From NCBI RefSeq assembly GCF_016863515.1, contig NZ_BOPA01000008.1:36252-100251 (forward strand): a stretch of 64,000 nucleotides of DNA, given 5' to 3'. The number at the start of each line of letters is the position of its first letter. Position 1 is the first letter of the stretch. The position numbers were made by a program, and so were the translations under genes. A model generated the notes under the pieces. It searched no databases. It had not been told where the DNA came from and saw nothing but the letters and a program-made list of their open reading frames with translations. Source of the stretch: Micromonospora gifhornensis. Lineage in GTDB: Bacteria > Actinomycetota > Actinomycetes > Mycobacteriales > Micromonosporaceae. Of the stretch, positions 9,650 to 17,784 are shown one piece after another.

Positions 9650-10711
9650 TCAGTGTCCGCCCGTCCCGTCGGCCCCGCTGCGGCGGGCCGGCACCGACGG
9701 GCGTACGCCGACCGGACCGCTCGGCGCGGCCTGCCCCGAGTGGACGGTTCTCGGGCTCGGCACCGGACCTGGGGCCGAGATCGGCGCAGGGTCGGGCAGC
9801 GTCGGCTCGGCGGACCGGAGGAGCGGTGTCGGCTCGGCTGGCCGCAGGAGCGGCGTCGAGCCCAGTTGCGGCCACAGCGCGGCGGCCAGCCCGCGTTCAC
9901 CGGCGAGCCGTTGGCGGGCCCGGCGGTGCCGCTCGCCCAGGACGGCGGCCAGGTAGACCGCCTCCGGCAGCCCCGGTGGGGGCGGCGGACCGGTCGTCGC
10001 GGCCACCTCCCGCCACAACTGCCGGGCCAGGTCGCTGCGGGCCGGCTCGGCGAACTGGTGGGACCGGGTCAGATACTGCCGGGTGGTCAGCGCCAGGCTC
10101 GGGTCCAGCCGGCTCAGATCGAGCGTGTACGCCCAGGAGGTCAGCACCGGCAGCGGGGCCGGCACCGGACGCCAGCTGACCGCGGTACGGGTGTGCACGA
10201 CAAGCGTGCCCGCCACCAGGTCACCGAGGCGTCGACCCCGAGCGTCGGTGAGCATCACCGTCGCACCGGCGACCCAGGACAGCAGCGGCAGCACCAGACC
10301 CGGCCACTCGACGGCGACCCCGACCAGCGCCCGGGTCAGCGACTGGCGCAGCCCCACCGGGCCACCGTCGTGGCTCACCACCCGCAGCCCGACCGCGGCC
10401 TTGCCCGGCGTGCGCCCTTCGTTGAGCCGTTCGAAACACACCGGGTAACCGATCAGCAGCAGGACCACCCCGACGGTGAGCAGCGCCTGTTCCAGGGCCG
10501 CGTCGAACACGCCGTACGGCAGGGCGGCCAGCGCCAGCGTGGCGATCACGATGAGCAGCAGGCCGAACACCAGCTGAAGCAGTACGTCGATCAGCAGCGC
10601 GAGCACCCGGGAACCGATTCGGGCGGCCCGTACGTCCAGCCGTACGGCCTCTCCGCTGACCAGACCGGCGTCACCGGCGGCCGGGGCGGTCCACCGCGCT
10701 GCTGTGCTCAC
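9650..10711 (-). CDS. RDD-family membrane protein
   Basis: A 353-residue integral membrane protein. The RDD domain begins near residue 28 (AARIGSRVLALLIDVLLQ, the Arg and Asp that name the family). Four hydrophobic segments follow, then ARGRRLGDLVAGTLVVHTRTA, the usual RDD end; a cytoplasmic Arg/Pro-rich tail of about 150 residues lies beyond. Function is unknown; it stands head-to-head with the SpoIIM-like gene and near MoxR/DUF58/DUF4129 genes, a recurrent actinobacterial envelope cluster. The GTG start gives VSTAARWTAP. Confidence 0.83.
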   Translation of the reverse strand: MSTAARWTAPAAGDAGLVSGEAVRLDVRAARIGSRVLALLIDVLLQLVFGLLLIVIATLALAALPYGVFDAALEQALLTVGVVLLLIGYPVCFERLNEGRTPGKAAVGLRVVSHDGGPVGLRQSLTRALVGVAVEWPGLVLPLLSWVAGATVMLTDARGRRLGDLVAGTLVVHTRTAVSWRPVPAPLPVLTSWAYTLDLSRLDPSLALTTRQYLTRSHQFAEPARSDLARQLWREVAATTGPPPPPGLPEAVYLAAVLGERHRRARQRLAGERGLAAALWPQLGSTPLLRPAEPTPLLRSAEPTLPDPAPISAPGPVPSPRTVHSGQAAPSGPVGVRPSVPARRSGADGTGGH

Positions 10712-10756
10712 CTACGACAGTGAACACTATGATCGCGCGGACGGGGGTGGCTGGCG
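10712..10756. promoter_or_regulatory. Divergent promoter between RDD and SpoIIM genes
   Basis: Only 45 bp separate two divergent starts. A consensus -10 hexamer TATGAT lies at 10728-10733, placing a transcript for the SpoIIM-like gene about 17 nt before its GTG. No -35 box is convincing. The RDD transcript must start within or very close to its own start codon. Confidence 0.4.
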
Positions 10757-11710
10757 GTGGATCTCGACGCGTACGTCGCGGAGCATGGCGGGGAGTGGCG
10801 TCGGCTGAGCCAGCTCTGTGACCGGCGGCGGCTCGACGCCGCCGAGGTCGACGAGCTGGTGGCGCTATACCAGCGGGTCACCACCCACCTGTCGGTGCTG
10901 CGCAGCCGCTCTCCCGATCCGGCGCTGCTGGGCGAGTTGTCCCAGGTGGTGCTCCGGGCCCGAGCCCGGCTCACCGGCCGACCCCGGCCGTCCTGGGCGG
11001 CGGTACGCCGGTTCCTGCTGGCCGGGTTTCCCGGGGCGGTCTGGCGGGCGGCACCGTGGTGGTGCGCGGTGGCCACCGTCTTCACCCTGCTCACCTTCAC
11101 GCTCATCGGGTTCGTCGCGGACAACCCGGAGACGGCCGCAGCCTTCATCGGTGACGAGGAGGCGGCGCACCTGGTCGAATCCGGATTCGCCGGCTACTAC
11201 ACGGAGTTCTCCGCGCCGACGTTCGCCTTCCACCTCTGGACGCACAATGCCTGGTTGGCGGCGAAGTGCCTGGCCGCGGGAGTGCTCATCGTCCCCGTCG
11301 GCTACCTGCTCTGGCAGAACGTGCTGAACATCGGCGTGGTCGGTGGGGTGATGATCTCCTACGGCCGGGCGGACGTCTTCTTCGGCCTGATCACCCCGCA
11401 CGGGTTGCTGGAGCTGACCGGGGTCTTCGTCGCCGCCGGGGTGGGGCTGCGTACCGGCTGGGCCTGGATCTCACCACCGGAGCAGCTGACCCGGGGGCAG
11501 GCGGTGGCTCGGGCGGGCCGCGACGCCATCCTGGTCGCCCTCGGCCTGGTCGGGGTGTTCGCGGTCGCCGCGGTGATCGAGGCGTTCGTGACCCCCGCAC
11601 CCGTGCCGACGGCCGTACGCGTCGCCGTCGGTGCCGCCGCGTGGCTCGGCTTCCTGGCCTACGTCGTGCTGCTCGGCTCCCGGGCCAGAGCCGACATCGA
11701 CGATCGGTGA
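10757..11710 (+). CDS. Stage II sporulation protein M family protein
   Basis: A 317-residue SpoIIM/DUF95-like membrane protein. The N-terminal cytoplasmic part (MDLDAYVAEHGGEWRRLSQL, then a helical RVTTHLSVLRS segment) is typical of actinobacterial members. It is followed by about six transmembrane helices with NVLNIGVVGGVMISYGRADVF and LITPHGLLELTGVFVAAG, the conserved HG-LE stretch. Bacillus SpoIIM acts with the peptidoglycan-degrading engulfment machine; in non-engulfing actinobacteria the role is unknown. The GTG start follows ACGGGGGTGG. Divergent from the RDD gene. Confidence 0.85.
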   Translation: MDLDAYVAEHGGEWRRLSQLCDRRRLDAAEVDELVALYQRVTTHLSVLRSRSPDPALLGELSQVVLRARARLTGRPRPSWAAVRRFLLAGFPGAVWRAAPWWCAVATVFTLLTFTLIGFVADNPETAAAFIGDEEAAHLVESGFAGYYTEFSAPTFAFHLWTHNAWLAAKCLAAGVLIVPVGYLLWQNVLNIGVVGGVMISYGRADVFFGLITPHGLLELTGVFVAAGVGLRTGWAWISPPEQLTRGQAVARAGRDAILVALGLVGVFAVAAVIEAFVTPAPVPTAVRVAVGAAAWLGFLAYVVLLGSRARADIDDR

Positions 11711-11735
11711 CGACGGGGGCCGCCAGGAGGGCGGC

Positions 11736-13046
11736 TCAGAGCCGGCCGGTGGCCTTGAGGCGCAGGTAGGTGTCGGCCAGGGCCGGAGCCAGCCGGGGGG
11801 CGGGCACGTCCACCACAGCGACGTCGTAACGGGCCAGCGCCGCCGTCAGCCGGTCACGTTCGGCGAGCGTACGCCAGGCAGCGGCGGCGTTGTAGGCGTC
11901 CCGCGGATGGCGGGGCGGTGTGCTGGTGAGGGCGGTCAGCACCGGATCCTGGGCCGCCGCCACCAGCACCCGGTGCCGGGCGGCGAGCCGGGGCAGCACC
12001 GGCAGCAGTCCCGACCCGAGCGCCCCGGGCTCCAGCGAGGTGAGCAGCACCACCAGACTGCGCGGCCGGTGGCGGCGCAGCAGCTCGCCCGCGATCAGCT
12101 GGAAGTCGGTCTCGACAAGCGCCGGTTGCAGGGGGGCCAGCGCATGTGCCAGCCGGGGCCACTGGGCCGGTCGTTCGGCACCGCCGATCGAGGCGCGCGA
12201 CACGGCATCGGCGGCCAGCACGTCCACCCGGTCACCGGCCCGCGCGGCCAGGGCGGTGAGCAGCAGGGCCGCGTCGATCGAGGCGTCCAGCCGGGGCTCG
12301 TCGCCGAGCAGCACGGCGGAGGTACGGCCGGTGTCCAGCACGCACACCAGCCGCCGGTCCCGTTCCGGCCGCCAGGTGCGTACCAGCACCTCGGCCCGGC
12401 GGGCGCTGGCCCGCCAGTCGATGGACCGTACGTCGTCGCCGGGCACGTACTCGTGCAGGGTGTCGAACTCGGTGCCCGCCCCGCGTCCCTGGCCGACCTG
12501 CGTGCCGTCGATCACCCGCAGCCGGGACAGCTTCTCGGGTAGATGTCGGCGGGAGTCGAAGCGGGGCAGCACCCGCAGCGTCCACGGTGGGGTGGGCGGA
12601 CGTCCGGTGCGCTGCCGGAACGCCAACCCGAGCGGCCCGAGCGAGCGGACCGTCAGCGCCACCGCCGGCCGGTCACCGCGGCGGGTCGGGGTGAGCCGGC
12701 TGGGCAGGGCCGCCACGTCACCGGCGGGCACGTGCACGACGCGGTCGGGTGGTACGTCCGGCTGTGCCCCGGCCGACGGCACCCAGGCATCGCGGATCTG
12801 GGCGTGCAGCGTCCGGCCGGAGGCGTTGTGCAGCTGCACCGTGACGGTGGCGGTCTCACCGAGCCGGACGGAACGGTCACCGTCGCGCTCGGCGGTGAGC
12901 CCGCGCAGCGGTGCGGCCAGCCCGAAGTCCAGGGCGCACAACAGCAGGACCACGCCGGTCATCACCGCCACCCCGACGAAGGGCGCCGGCCAGGCGGGCA
13001 GGGTCAGCGCACCGACCGCGAGCAGTGCCGCCGCCCGCCACGTCAT
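11736..13046 (-). CDS. DUF58 domain-containing protein
   Basis: A 436-residue protein with two N-terminal membrane segments (TWRAAALLAVGALTLPAWPA and FVGVAVMTGVVLLLCALDFG). The DUF58 signature DDVRSIDWRASARRAEVLVRTW lies near residue 220, and a von Willebrand A-like fold follows (VCVLDTGRTS as the metal-site region). DUF58 proteins pair with MoxR ATPases, which is the gene immediately upstream with a 4-bp ATGA overlap. The ATG at 13046 is chosen because longer frames would lie wholly over moxR. Likely a chaperone/assembly pair for envelope proteins; the substrate is unknown. Confidence 0.88.
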   Translation of the reverse strand: MTWRAAALLAVGALTLPAWPAPFVGVAVMTGVVLLLCALDFGLAAPLRGLTAERDGDRSVRLGETATVTVQLHNASGRTLHAQIRDAWVPSAGAQPDVPPDRVVHVPAGDVAALPSRLTPTRRGDRPAVALTVRSLGPLGLAFRQRTGRPPTPPWTLRVLPRFDSRRHLPEKLSRLRVIDGTQVGQGRGAGTEFDTLHEYVPGDDVRSIDWRASARRAEVLVRTWRPERDRRLVCVLDTGRTSAVLLGDEPRLDASIDAALLLTALAARAGDRVDVLAADAVSRASIGGAERPAQWPRLAHALAPLQPALVETDFQLIAGELLRRHRPRSLVVLLTSLEPGALGSGLLPVLPRLAARHRVLVAAAQDPVLTALTSTPPRHPRDAYNAAAAWRTLAERDRLTAALARYDVAVVDVPAPRLAPALADTYLRLKATGRL

Positions 13047-14029
13047 CGTGGTGCGGGCACGGTGGCGAGCACCGAGTCCAGTACGGCGTCCATCCCGACC
13101 CCCTCCAGTTCGGCCTCCGGGCGCAGCCGCAGCCGGTGCCGCAGGGTGGGCCGGGCCATCGCCTTCACGTCGTCGGGCACCACGTGGTCGCGCCCGGCCA
13201 GCCAGGCCCACGCCTTGGCGGTGCCGAGCAGCGCGGTCGCCCCACGTGGCGAGGCGCCCAGTTCGAGCGCGGGCGTGGCGCGGGTGGCCCGGCACAGGTC
13301 GACGACGTAGCCGAACAGCGGTTCGGCGACGTGCACCCGGCCGACCGCCGCGCGGGCCACGGCGAGGTCGGTCGCGTCGGCCACCGGGCGTACGCCGGCG
13401 GCGGCCAGGTCCCGGGGGTCGAAGCCGGCGTGGTGGGCGCGCAGGACGCCCAACTCCTCCTCACGGCCGGGTAGCGGCACGGTGAGCTTGAGCAGGAACC
13501 GGTCCAGCTGCGCCTCGGGCAGCGGGTAGGTGCCCTCGTACTCCACCGGGTTCTGGGTCGCGGCGACGATGAAGGGGTCGGGCAGCGGATGCTGCGTGCC
13601 CTCGATGGTGACCTGCCGTTCCTCCATCACCTCCAGCAGGGCGGACTGGGTCTTCGGCGGCGTGCGGTTGATCTCGTCGGCGAGCAGCAGGTTGGTGAAG
13701 ACGGGTCCTTCCCGGAAGGTGAAGGCCGCCGTGCGGGCGTCGAAGATCATCGAGCCGGTCACGTCGCCCGGCATCAGGTCGGGGGTGAACTGCACCCGTC
13801 GCGTCGACAGGTCCAGCGCCGCGCCGAGGGTGCGTACCAGGAGCGTCTTGGCCACCCCGGGGACGCCCTCCAGCAACACGTGACCACGGCAGAGCAGGGC
13901 GATGATCAGCCCGGTGACCACCCCGTCCTGCCCGACGACCGCCTTGGCCACCTCGGTACGCAGTCGGTGCAGCGCGGCCCGGCTGGGGTCGGCGGCCAGC
14001 GGGTCGCTGAGCGTGGCGGGTCGGGTCAC
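13043..14029 (-). CDS. MoxR-type AAA+ ATPase
   Basis: A 328-residue AAA_3-type ATPase. Walker A is GVPGVAKT at residues 55-62, Walker B is NLLLADEINRTPPKTQSALLEVMEERQVT in part (LLADEIN), and sensor 1 follows in VAATQNPVEYEGTYPLPEAQLDRF. The C-terminal lid has SPRGATALLGTAKAWAWLAGR. MoxR ATPases act as chaperones that help mature VWA-domain partners; the downstream DUF58 gene (4-bp overlap) is the expected partner. It also overlaps the DUF4350 gene upstream by 4 bp, so the block is one operon. Confidence 0.93.
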   Translation of the reverse strand: MTRPATLSDPLAADPSRAALHRLRTEVAKAVVGQDGVVTGLIIALLCRGHVLLEGVPGVAKTLLVRTLGAALDLSTRRVQFTPDLMPGDVTGSMIFDARTAAFTFREGPVFTNLLLADEINRTPPKTQSALLEVMEERQVTIEGTQHPLPDPFIVAATQNPVEYEGTYPLPEAQLDRFLLKLTVPLPGREEELGVLRAHHAGFDPRDLAAAGVRPVADATDLAVARAAVGRVHVAEPLFGYVVDLCRATRATPALELGASPRGATALLGTAKAWAWLAGRDHVVPDDVKAMARPTLRHRLRLRPEAELEGVGMDAVLDSVLATVPAPR

Positions 14030-15378
14030 CGGGGATCTCCTTCGGATCGGGGCAGCGGCGGCCGAACTGGGGACGGTCGTGGGTCGCGGGCGGTGCGATC
14101 CAGGTCCTTCGCCAGTTCCAGCAGTTCCTGGTCGGTGTCCGGGGCGTCGCCGTGGAGCAGGTCACGAACGGTGTCCGGGTGTTCGCCGGTCTCGGCGGCC
14201 ACGACGGCGGCCACGTCGGGGGTGTCGGCCGGCAGATGCAGTCGCCGCCCCAGCCGGTCCTTCGCGGCGGCGCGGAGCACCTCGGCGGCGCTCTGGTGAG
14301 CCTTCGCCTGATGGTAGAGACGAGCCCGGCCGAAGACCGTCTCCGCGGCCGGGACGGTCACCGGCAGCGGTTCGGGCGTGGGCGGGCCGAAGCGGCGGGC
14401 CCGGGCGACGGCGATCAGCAGTGCAGCCAGTACGAGCTGCGCCAGCAGCGCCCAGAACCAGGGGGGAAAGGCCGACCAGAGCGGGTTGCTGGTCTGCTCC
14501 CGGCCCGGTCCGCCGGAGCCGGAGGCGTTACCGCCCGGTGGTGCGGCAGGCGTGGTCTCGGTGCTGTCGCCGGCACCCGGATCACCCTGGTCGTCGTCGG
14601 GTTCGTCGTAGGGTCCGCCGTCCGGCTCGGACGGGGGTGTGGTCCGGACGGTGCTGGGTGTGGGTGGTGGCGGTGCCGGTCCGTCGAGGTCGAGCCAGAG
14701 CACCCGGCCGGTGGTGGCGAGCAGAGCGGTGGCGAAGAGTTCGTTGTCCCACTCGCCGATGCGACCGTTGCGGAACGGGTCACTTGCGCCCACCACCACG
14801 TTCTCGGCCGCGCCGGGAAGCCGGGCCAGCCCGGCGGAGTAGCAGAGGTCCACCGAGCCGGGCGGGCCGGTGGGGGCGTACCGCTGCCGGGCGACGGCGG
14901 CTGTCGCGCCGGTGACCTCGGGCAGTGCGCAGGGCCCGGTGAGGTGTGGGGCGACGGCCCGGGCCGCCCACCGTCGACCTGCCGGTCGCAGTGGCATCCC
15001 GGCGGCGTCCAGCACCCGCCGGGGAGGGTCGACGAGCACCAGGCGGGTGTGGCCGGGCAGCAGGTTCAGGTCGTCGACTGTCTGCGGATGCAGCAGTTGC
15101 GGGGCCGGTACGAACAGGGTGGCCGGGCCGGACCTCGCCGCCCGCAGCGCCGCGAGGGTGTCGGTCTCCCGCCGTACCTGCACGCCACGTTCGGCCAGGC
15201 CGGCCGCCAACCGGCTGCCGCCGTCGTCCCCGGTCGACAGCGGTGACAGGAATCCCGCGTCGGTCTGGTTCGGCTGGTCGATCGCGTGGGTGACCAGGGT
15301 CGTGATGACCACCAGGGCGCTCAGCAACACCGGAATCAGGATGCGGTGCCGCCGGCGGCGTACCCTCGGCGCGCTCAT
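14026..15378 (-). CDS. DUF4350 domain-containing membrane protein
   Basis: A 450-residue protein: an N-terminal anchor (HRILIPVLLSALVVITTLV), then an extracytoplasmic DUF4350 domain (GDDGGSRLAAGLAERGVQVR and LVLVDPPRR), a Pro/Glu/Asp-rich linker, a second transmembrane segment (FWALLAQLVLAALLIAVARA) and a cytoplasmic tail. It lies between the DUF4129 and MoxR genes with 4-bp overlaps on both sides, matching the common actinobacterial order DUF4129-DUF4350-MoxR-DUF58. The domain is of unknown function; the ThuA-like fold suggestion is from memory and unverified. Confidence 0.83.
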   Translation of the reverse strand: MSAPRVRRRRHRILIPVLLSALVVITTLVTHAIDQPNQTDAGFLSPLSTGDDGGSRLAAGLAERGVQVRRETDTLAALRAARSGPATLFVPAPQLLHPQTVDDLNLLPGHTRLVLVDPPRRVLDAAGMPLRPAGRRWAARAVAPHLTGPCALPEVTGATAAVARQRYAPTGPPGSVDLCYSAGLARLPGAAENVVVGASDPFRNGRIGEWDNELFATALLATTGRVLWLDLDGPAPPPPTPSTVRTTPPSEPDGGPYDEPDDDQGDPGAGDSTETTPAAPPGGNASGSGGPGREQTSNPLWSAFPPWFWALLAQLVLAALLIAVARARRFGPPTPEPLPVTVPAAETVFGRARLYHQAKAHQSAAEVLRAAAKDRLGRRLHLPADTPDVAAVVAAETGEHPDTVRDLLHGDAPDTDQELLELAKDLDRTARDPRPSPVRPPLPRSEGDPR

Positions 15379-16025
15379 CGGGCGTACTCCCCGGAACCGT
15401 CGCCCCCGCCGCTGCCGGCTGGTACCGCGCCGTCGCTGCTGTCGGCGGGCCGGTCGGTGAGCAGCCGGTGCAGCGTGGCGGCGTGGTCGCGTACCTGCTT
15501 GTCGTGGTCGGCGGTGCCGGGACGCTGGGCGTACCAGACGCGGGCGAAGGTGGCCGCTGCGGCGGCCACCGGCGGCCCGGCCGGTGGGTGGCGGGTGGCG
15601 GCTGCCTCGACGATCTCGGTGACCGTCGTGCCGGGGCGTACCGACACCAGGCCACGGTCGGACAGTTCCCGGACCATGCCGCGCAGCCGCTCCCGGATCG
15701 CCTCGTCGTAGCGTCCTTCGGCGGCCAGCCGGTCGGCAAGCGAGACATGGTGCGCCGGTGGTCCGGTCGGCTGCGGCGACTCAGGGTCGACGGCAGCGTC
15801 GGTGTCGACCCGGCGCGGCCGGGGTGCCCGAGGGGGACGTCGGCGCCGACGCAGTCGGGGGAACCGGCGCGGTCGGGGAAAGCGGCGCGGCACCCAGGCG
15901 GGGTAGGTGTACCAGCCGGCGGCGGCCGGCACGGTGGCGAGCACCAGCAGCAACGCGACAAGGGGCAGCGGTACGTGATCACCGAGTGCGGCCGTGGTCT
16001 CGGTCCACCAGCGGGTGAAGCTCAT
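15375..16025 (-). CDS. DUF4129 domain-containing membrane protein
   Basis: A 216-residue protein beginning MSFTRWWTETTAALGDH, with one transmembrane helix near residues 20-40, an Arg/Pro-rich stretch, and a C-terminal DUF4129 domain (RYDEAIRERLRGMVRELSDRG, TVTEIVEAAA, ARVWYAQRPGTADHDKQVRDHAATLHRLL). In longer proteins DUF4129 is the C-terminal part of transglutaminase-like membrane proteins; here it stands alone. The ATG at 16025 overlaps the upstream membrane-protein gene by 4 bp, and longer frames would lie over that gene. Confidence 0.82.
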   Translation of the reverse strand: MSFTRWWTETTAALGDHVPLPLVALLLVLATVPAAAGWYTYPAWVPRRFPRPRRFPRLRRRRRPPRAPRPRRVDTDAAVDPESPQPTGPPAHHVSLADRLAAEGRYDEAIRERLRGMVRELSDRGLVSVRPGTTVTEIVEAAATRHPPAGPPVAAAAATFARVWYAQRPGTADHDKQVRDHAATLHRLLTDRPADSSDGAVPAGSGGGDGSGEYAR

Positions 16026-16867
16026 CCGCCCACCGCCAACAGGGTGCTCTGCGGCGCGTCGACGGGTGCCCGGGAGAGGTGGATGTCCAGCCCCTCGGTG
16101 CGGATCCGGGTCTCCACGTGCAGGACCGCGTCCAGGCAGGCCAGCCCGGCGTAGCCGACCATGTTGACGGCCGTCCACAGCAGCATGGCCACGGCGACTG
16201 CCCAGCCCGTCGCGATCAGGTTCAGGCCGGACAACCCGGTGAACAGGCCCCAGGCGAGACCGACCCGCAGCAGCCACCAGACGAGGTAGCCGAGCAGCCG
16301 CAGACCGGCGGCACGGCCGCCGACCCGCAGCGCGAGGGTGACGGAACGGGCCGGCGCACGCAGCGGCCTGAGCCGGTCCAGGGCCAGTGCCGGGGCCACC
16401 CCGCCGAGCAGTGCGAATCCGAGGAACCAGGTCGGGCCGGGCAGGGACGCCAGCAGCATCGTGACGCCGACGACCGGGCAGAGCAGCAGGGTGGCGCCCC
16501 AGCGGGCATCCCGGGGGCGGAGCAGGTCCCGAACGCTGGCCGGGCGGCCGACCAGGGCGCTGCCGGCGGCCCTGGCGGCCGGGTTGCCGAGCAGCGTGAT
16601 GATCATGGCTTCGGTAGCTGCGCCGATGGCGAGCAGGACCAGGAAGGGGCCCAGGCTGCCCATCGACAGGGTCCACCACAGTGGTGGCTCGACGCCGACG
16701 GCGGACCGCAGGGGCAGCAGGAGGAGTTGTTCGACGAGAGCGAGCGCTCCGGCCAGGGGAAGCAGTGCTCCCAGGTGCCCACGCAGCAGCAGTACTGCGG
16801 AGTCGAGCAGTTCACCGACGGTGAGCGGCCGGTTGGGGAGTACGGCGATCGAGCCGGCGTGGGGCAC
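16022..16867 (-). CDS. Integral membrane protein heading the MoxR operon
   Basis: A 281-residue protein with about six transmembrane helices, beginning VPHAGSIAVLPNRPLTVGELLDSAVLLLRG. The phrase RPLTVGELLDSAVLLLR is typical of actinobacterial membrane proteins near DUF4129/MoxR genes (glycerophosphoryl diester phosphodiesterase membrane-domain-like). No catalytic residues are evident. The GTG at 16867 is preceded by CAGGAG at 6 nt, which fixes the start; longer frames run into the mtrA upstream region. First gene of a five-gene minus-strand operon. Confidence 0.7.
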   Translation of the reverse strand: MPHAGSIAVLPNRPLTVGELLDSAVLLLRGHLGALLPLAGALALVEQLLLLPLRSAVGVEPPLWWTLSMGSLGPFLVLLAIGAATEAMIITLLGNPAARAAGSALVGRPASVRDLLRPRDARWGATLLLCPVVGVTMLLASLPGPTWFLGFALLGGVAPALALDRLRPLRAPARSVTLALRVGGRAAGLRLLGYLVWWLLRVGLAWGLFTGLSGLNLIATGWAVAVAMLLWTAVNMVGYAGLACLDAVLHVETRIRTEGLDIHLSRAPVDAPQSTLLAVGG

Positions 16868-17081
16868 GCGCACTCCTGTCGAAGGCGGGGGCGGTGGCGC
16901 GCGGGGACGCAGCCAGGGATCATGTTGACACGCGCGAGTCGGACAGGTGGAGCCCCGGCCGGTGGGGCGGCTCGTGTGAGCGGTGTACCGGCGGGTGCTG
17001 GGCACGGCGTGGGTCCCGGCAGTAGCGTGCCGGGATGACGCCCGAACCCCCTGAACTGAACGGGATGGAAACATTAACCCC
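16868..17081. promoter_or_regulatory. Divergent control region of MoxR operon and mtrA
   Basis: 214 bp between divergent starts with no credible coding frame. Immediately before the mtrA ATG lies GGGATGGAAACATTAACCCC, an A-rich leader with a possible GGGATGG ribosome site. No clear -35/-10 pair was found. MtrA autoregulation is known in other actinobacteria, but I did not identify a confident MtrA box. Confidence 0.3.
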
Positions 17082-17771
17082 ATGAGAGCCCGGGTACTGG
17101 TGGTCGACGACGACCCTGCGCTCGCCGAGATGCTCGGCATCGTCCTGCGTAGTGAGGGGTTCATGCCCTCGTTCGTGGCGGACGGGGAACGCGCGCTGGC
17201 TGCGTTCCGCGACAATCGTCCCGATATCGTCCTGCTTGACCTCATGTTGCCCGGAATGAGCGGCATCGACGTCGCGCGGGCGATCCGAGCCGAGTCCGGC
17301 GTGCCAATCGTGATGCTGACCGCCAAGAGCGACACCGTCGACGTGGTGCTCGGCCTGGAGTCCGGGGCCGACGACTACGTGGTGAAGCCGTTCAAGCCCA
17401 AGGAACTGGTGGCCCGGATGCGGGCCCGGTTGCGCCGGGGCGAGGACGCCGCGCCGGAGTTGCTCACCATCGGCCCGCCCGGCAACCAGATCGCCATCGA
17501 CGTGCCGGCACACACCGTCAGTCGCAACGGCGAGGAGGTGAAGCTGACCCCGCTGGAGTTCGATCTGCTTGTCGCGCTGGCCCGCAAGCCGCGCCAGGTC
17601 TTCACCCGGGAGGTCCTGCTGGAGCAGGTCTGGGGCTACCGGCACGCGGCCGACACCCGGCTGGTGAACGTGCACGTGCAGCGCCTGCGGGCCAAGATCG
17701 AGCCGGATCCGGAGCGACCTGAAATCATCCTCACCGTGCGGGGCGTGGGCTACAAGGCGGGTACCGGATAG
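17082..17771 (+). CDS. mtrA: Two-component response regulator MtrA
   Basis: A 229-residue OmpR-type regulator. The receiver domain has the acidic pair VVDDDP, phospho-acceptor Asp53 in IVLLDLMLPG, Thr in IVMLTAKSD and Lys in VVKPFKPKEL. The C-terminal winged helix carries LTPLEFDLLVALARKPRQVFTR and VNVHVQRLRAKIEPDPE. MtrA controls cell-envelope remodelling, division and osmotic responses in actinobacteria. The next two genes (mtrB 13 bp on, then lpqB) form the usual mtrA-mtrB-lpqB operon. Close in length and motifs to mycobacterial and Streptomyces MtrA. Confidence 0.95.
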   Translation: MRARVLVVDDDPALAEMLGIVLRSEGFMPSFVADGERALAAFRDNRPDIVLLDLMLPGMSGIDVARAIRAESGVPIVMLTAKSDTVDVVLGLESGADDYVVKPFKPKELVARMRARLRRGEDAAPELLTIGPPGNQIAIDVPAHTVSRNGEEVKLTPLEFDLLVALARKPRQVFTREVLLEQVWGYRHAADTRLVNVHVQRLRAKIEPDPERPEIILTVRGVGYKAGTG

Positions 17772-17784
17772 CCTGGGTCGCACT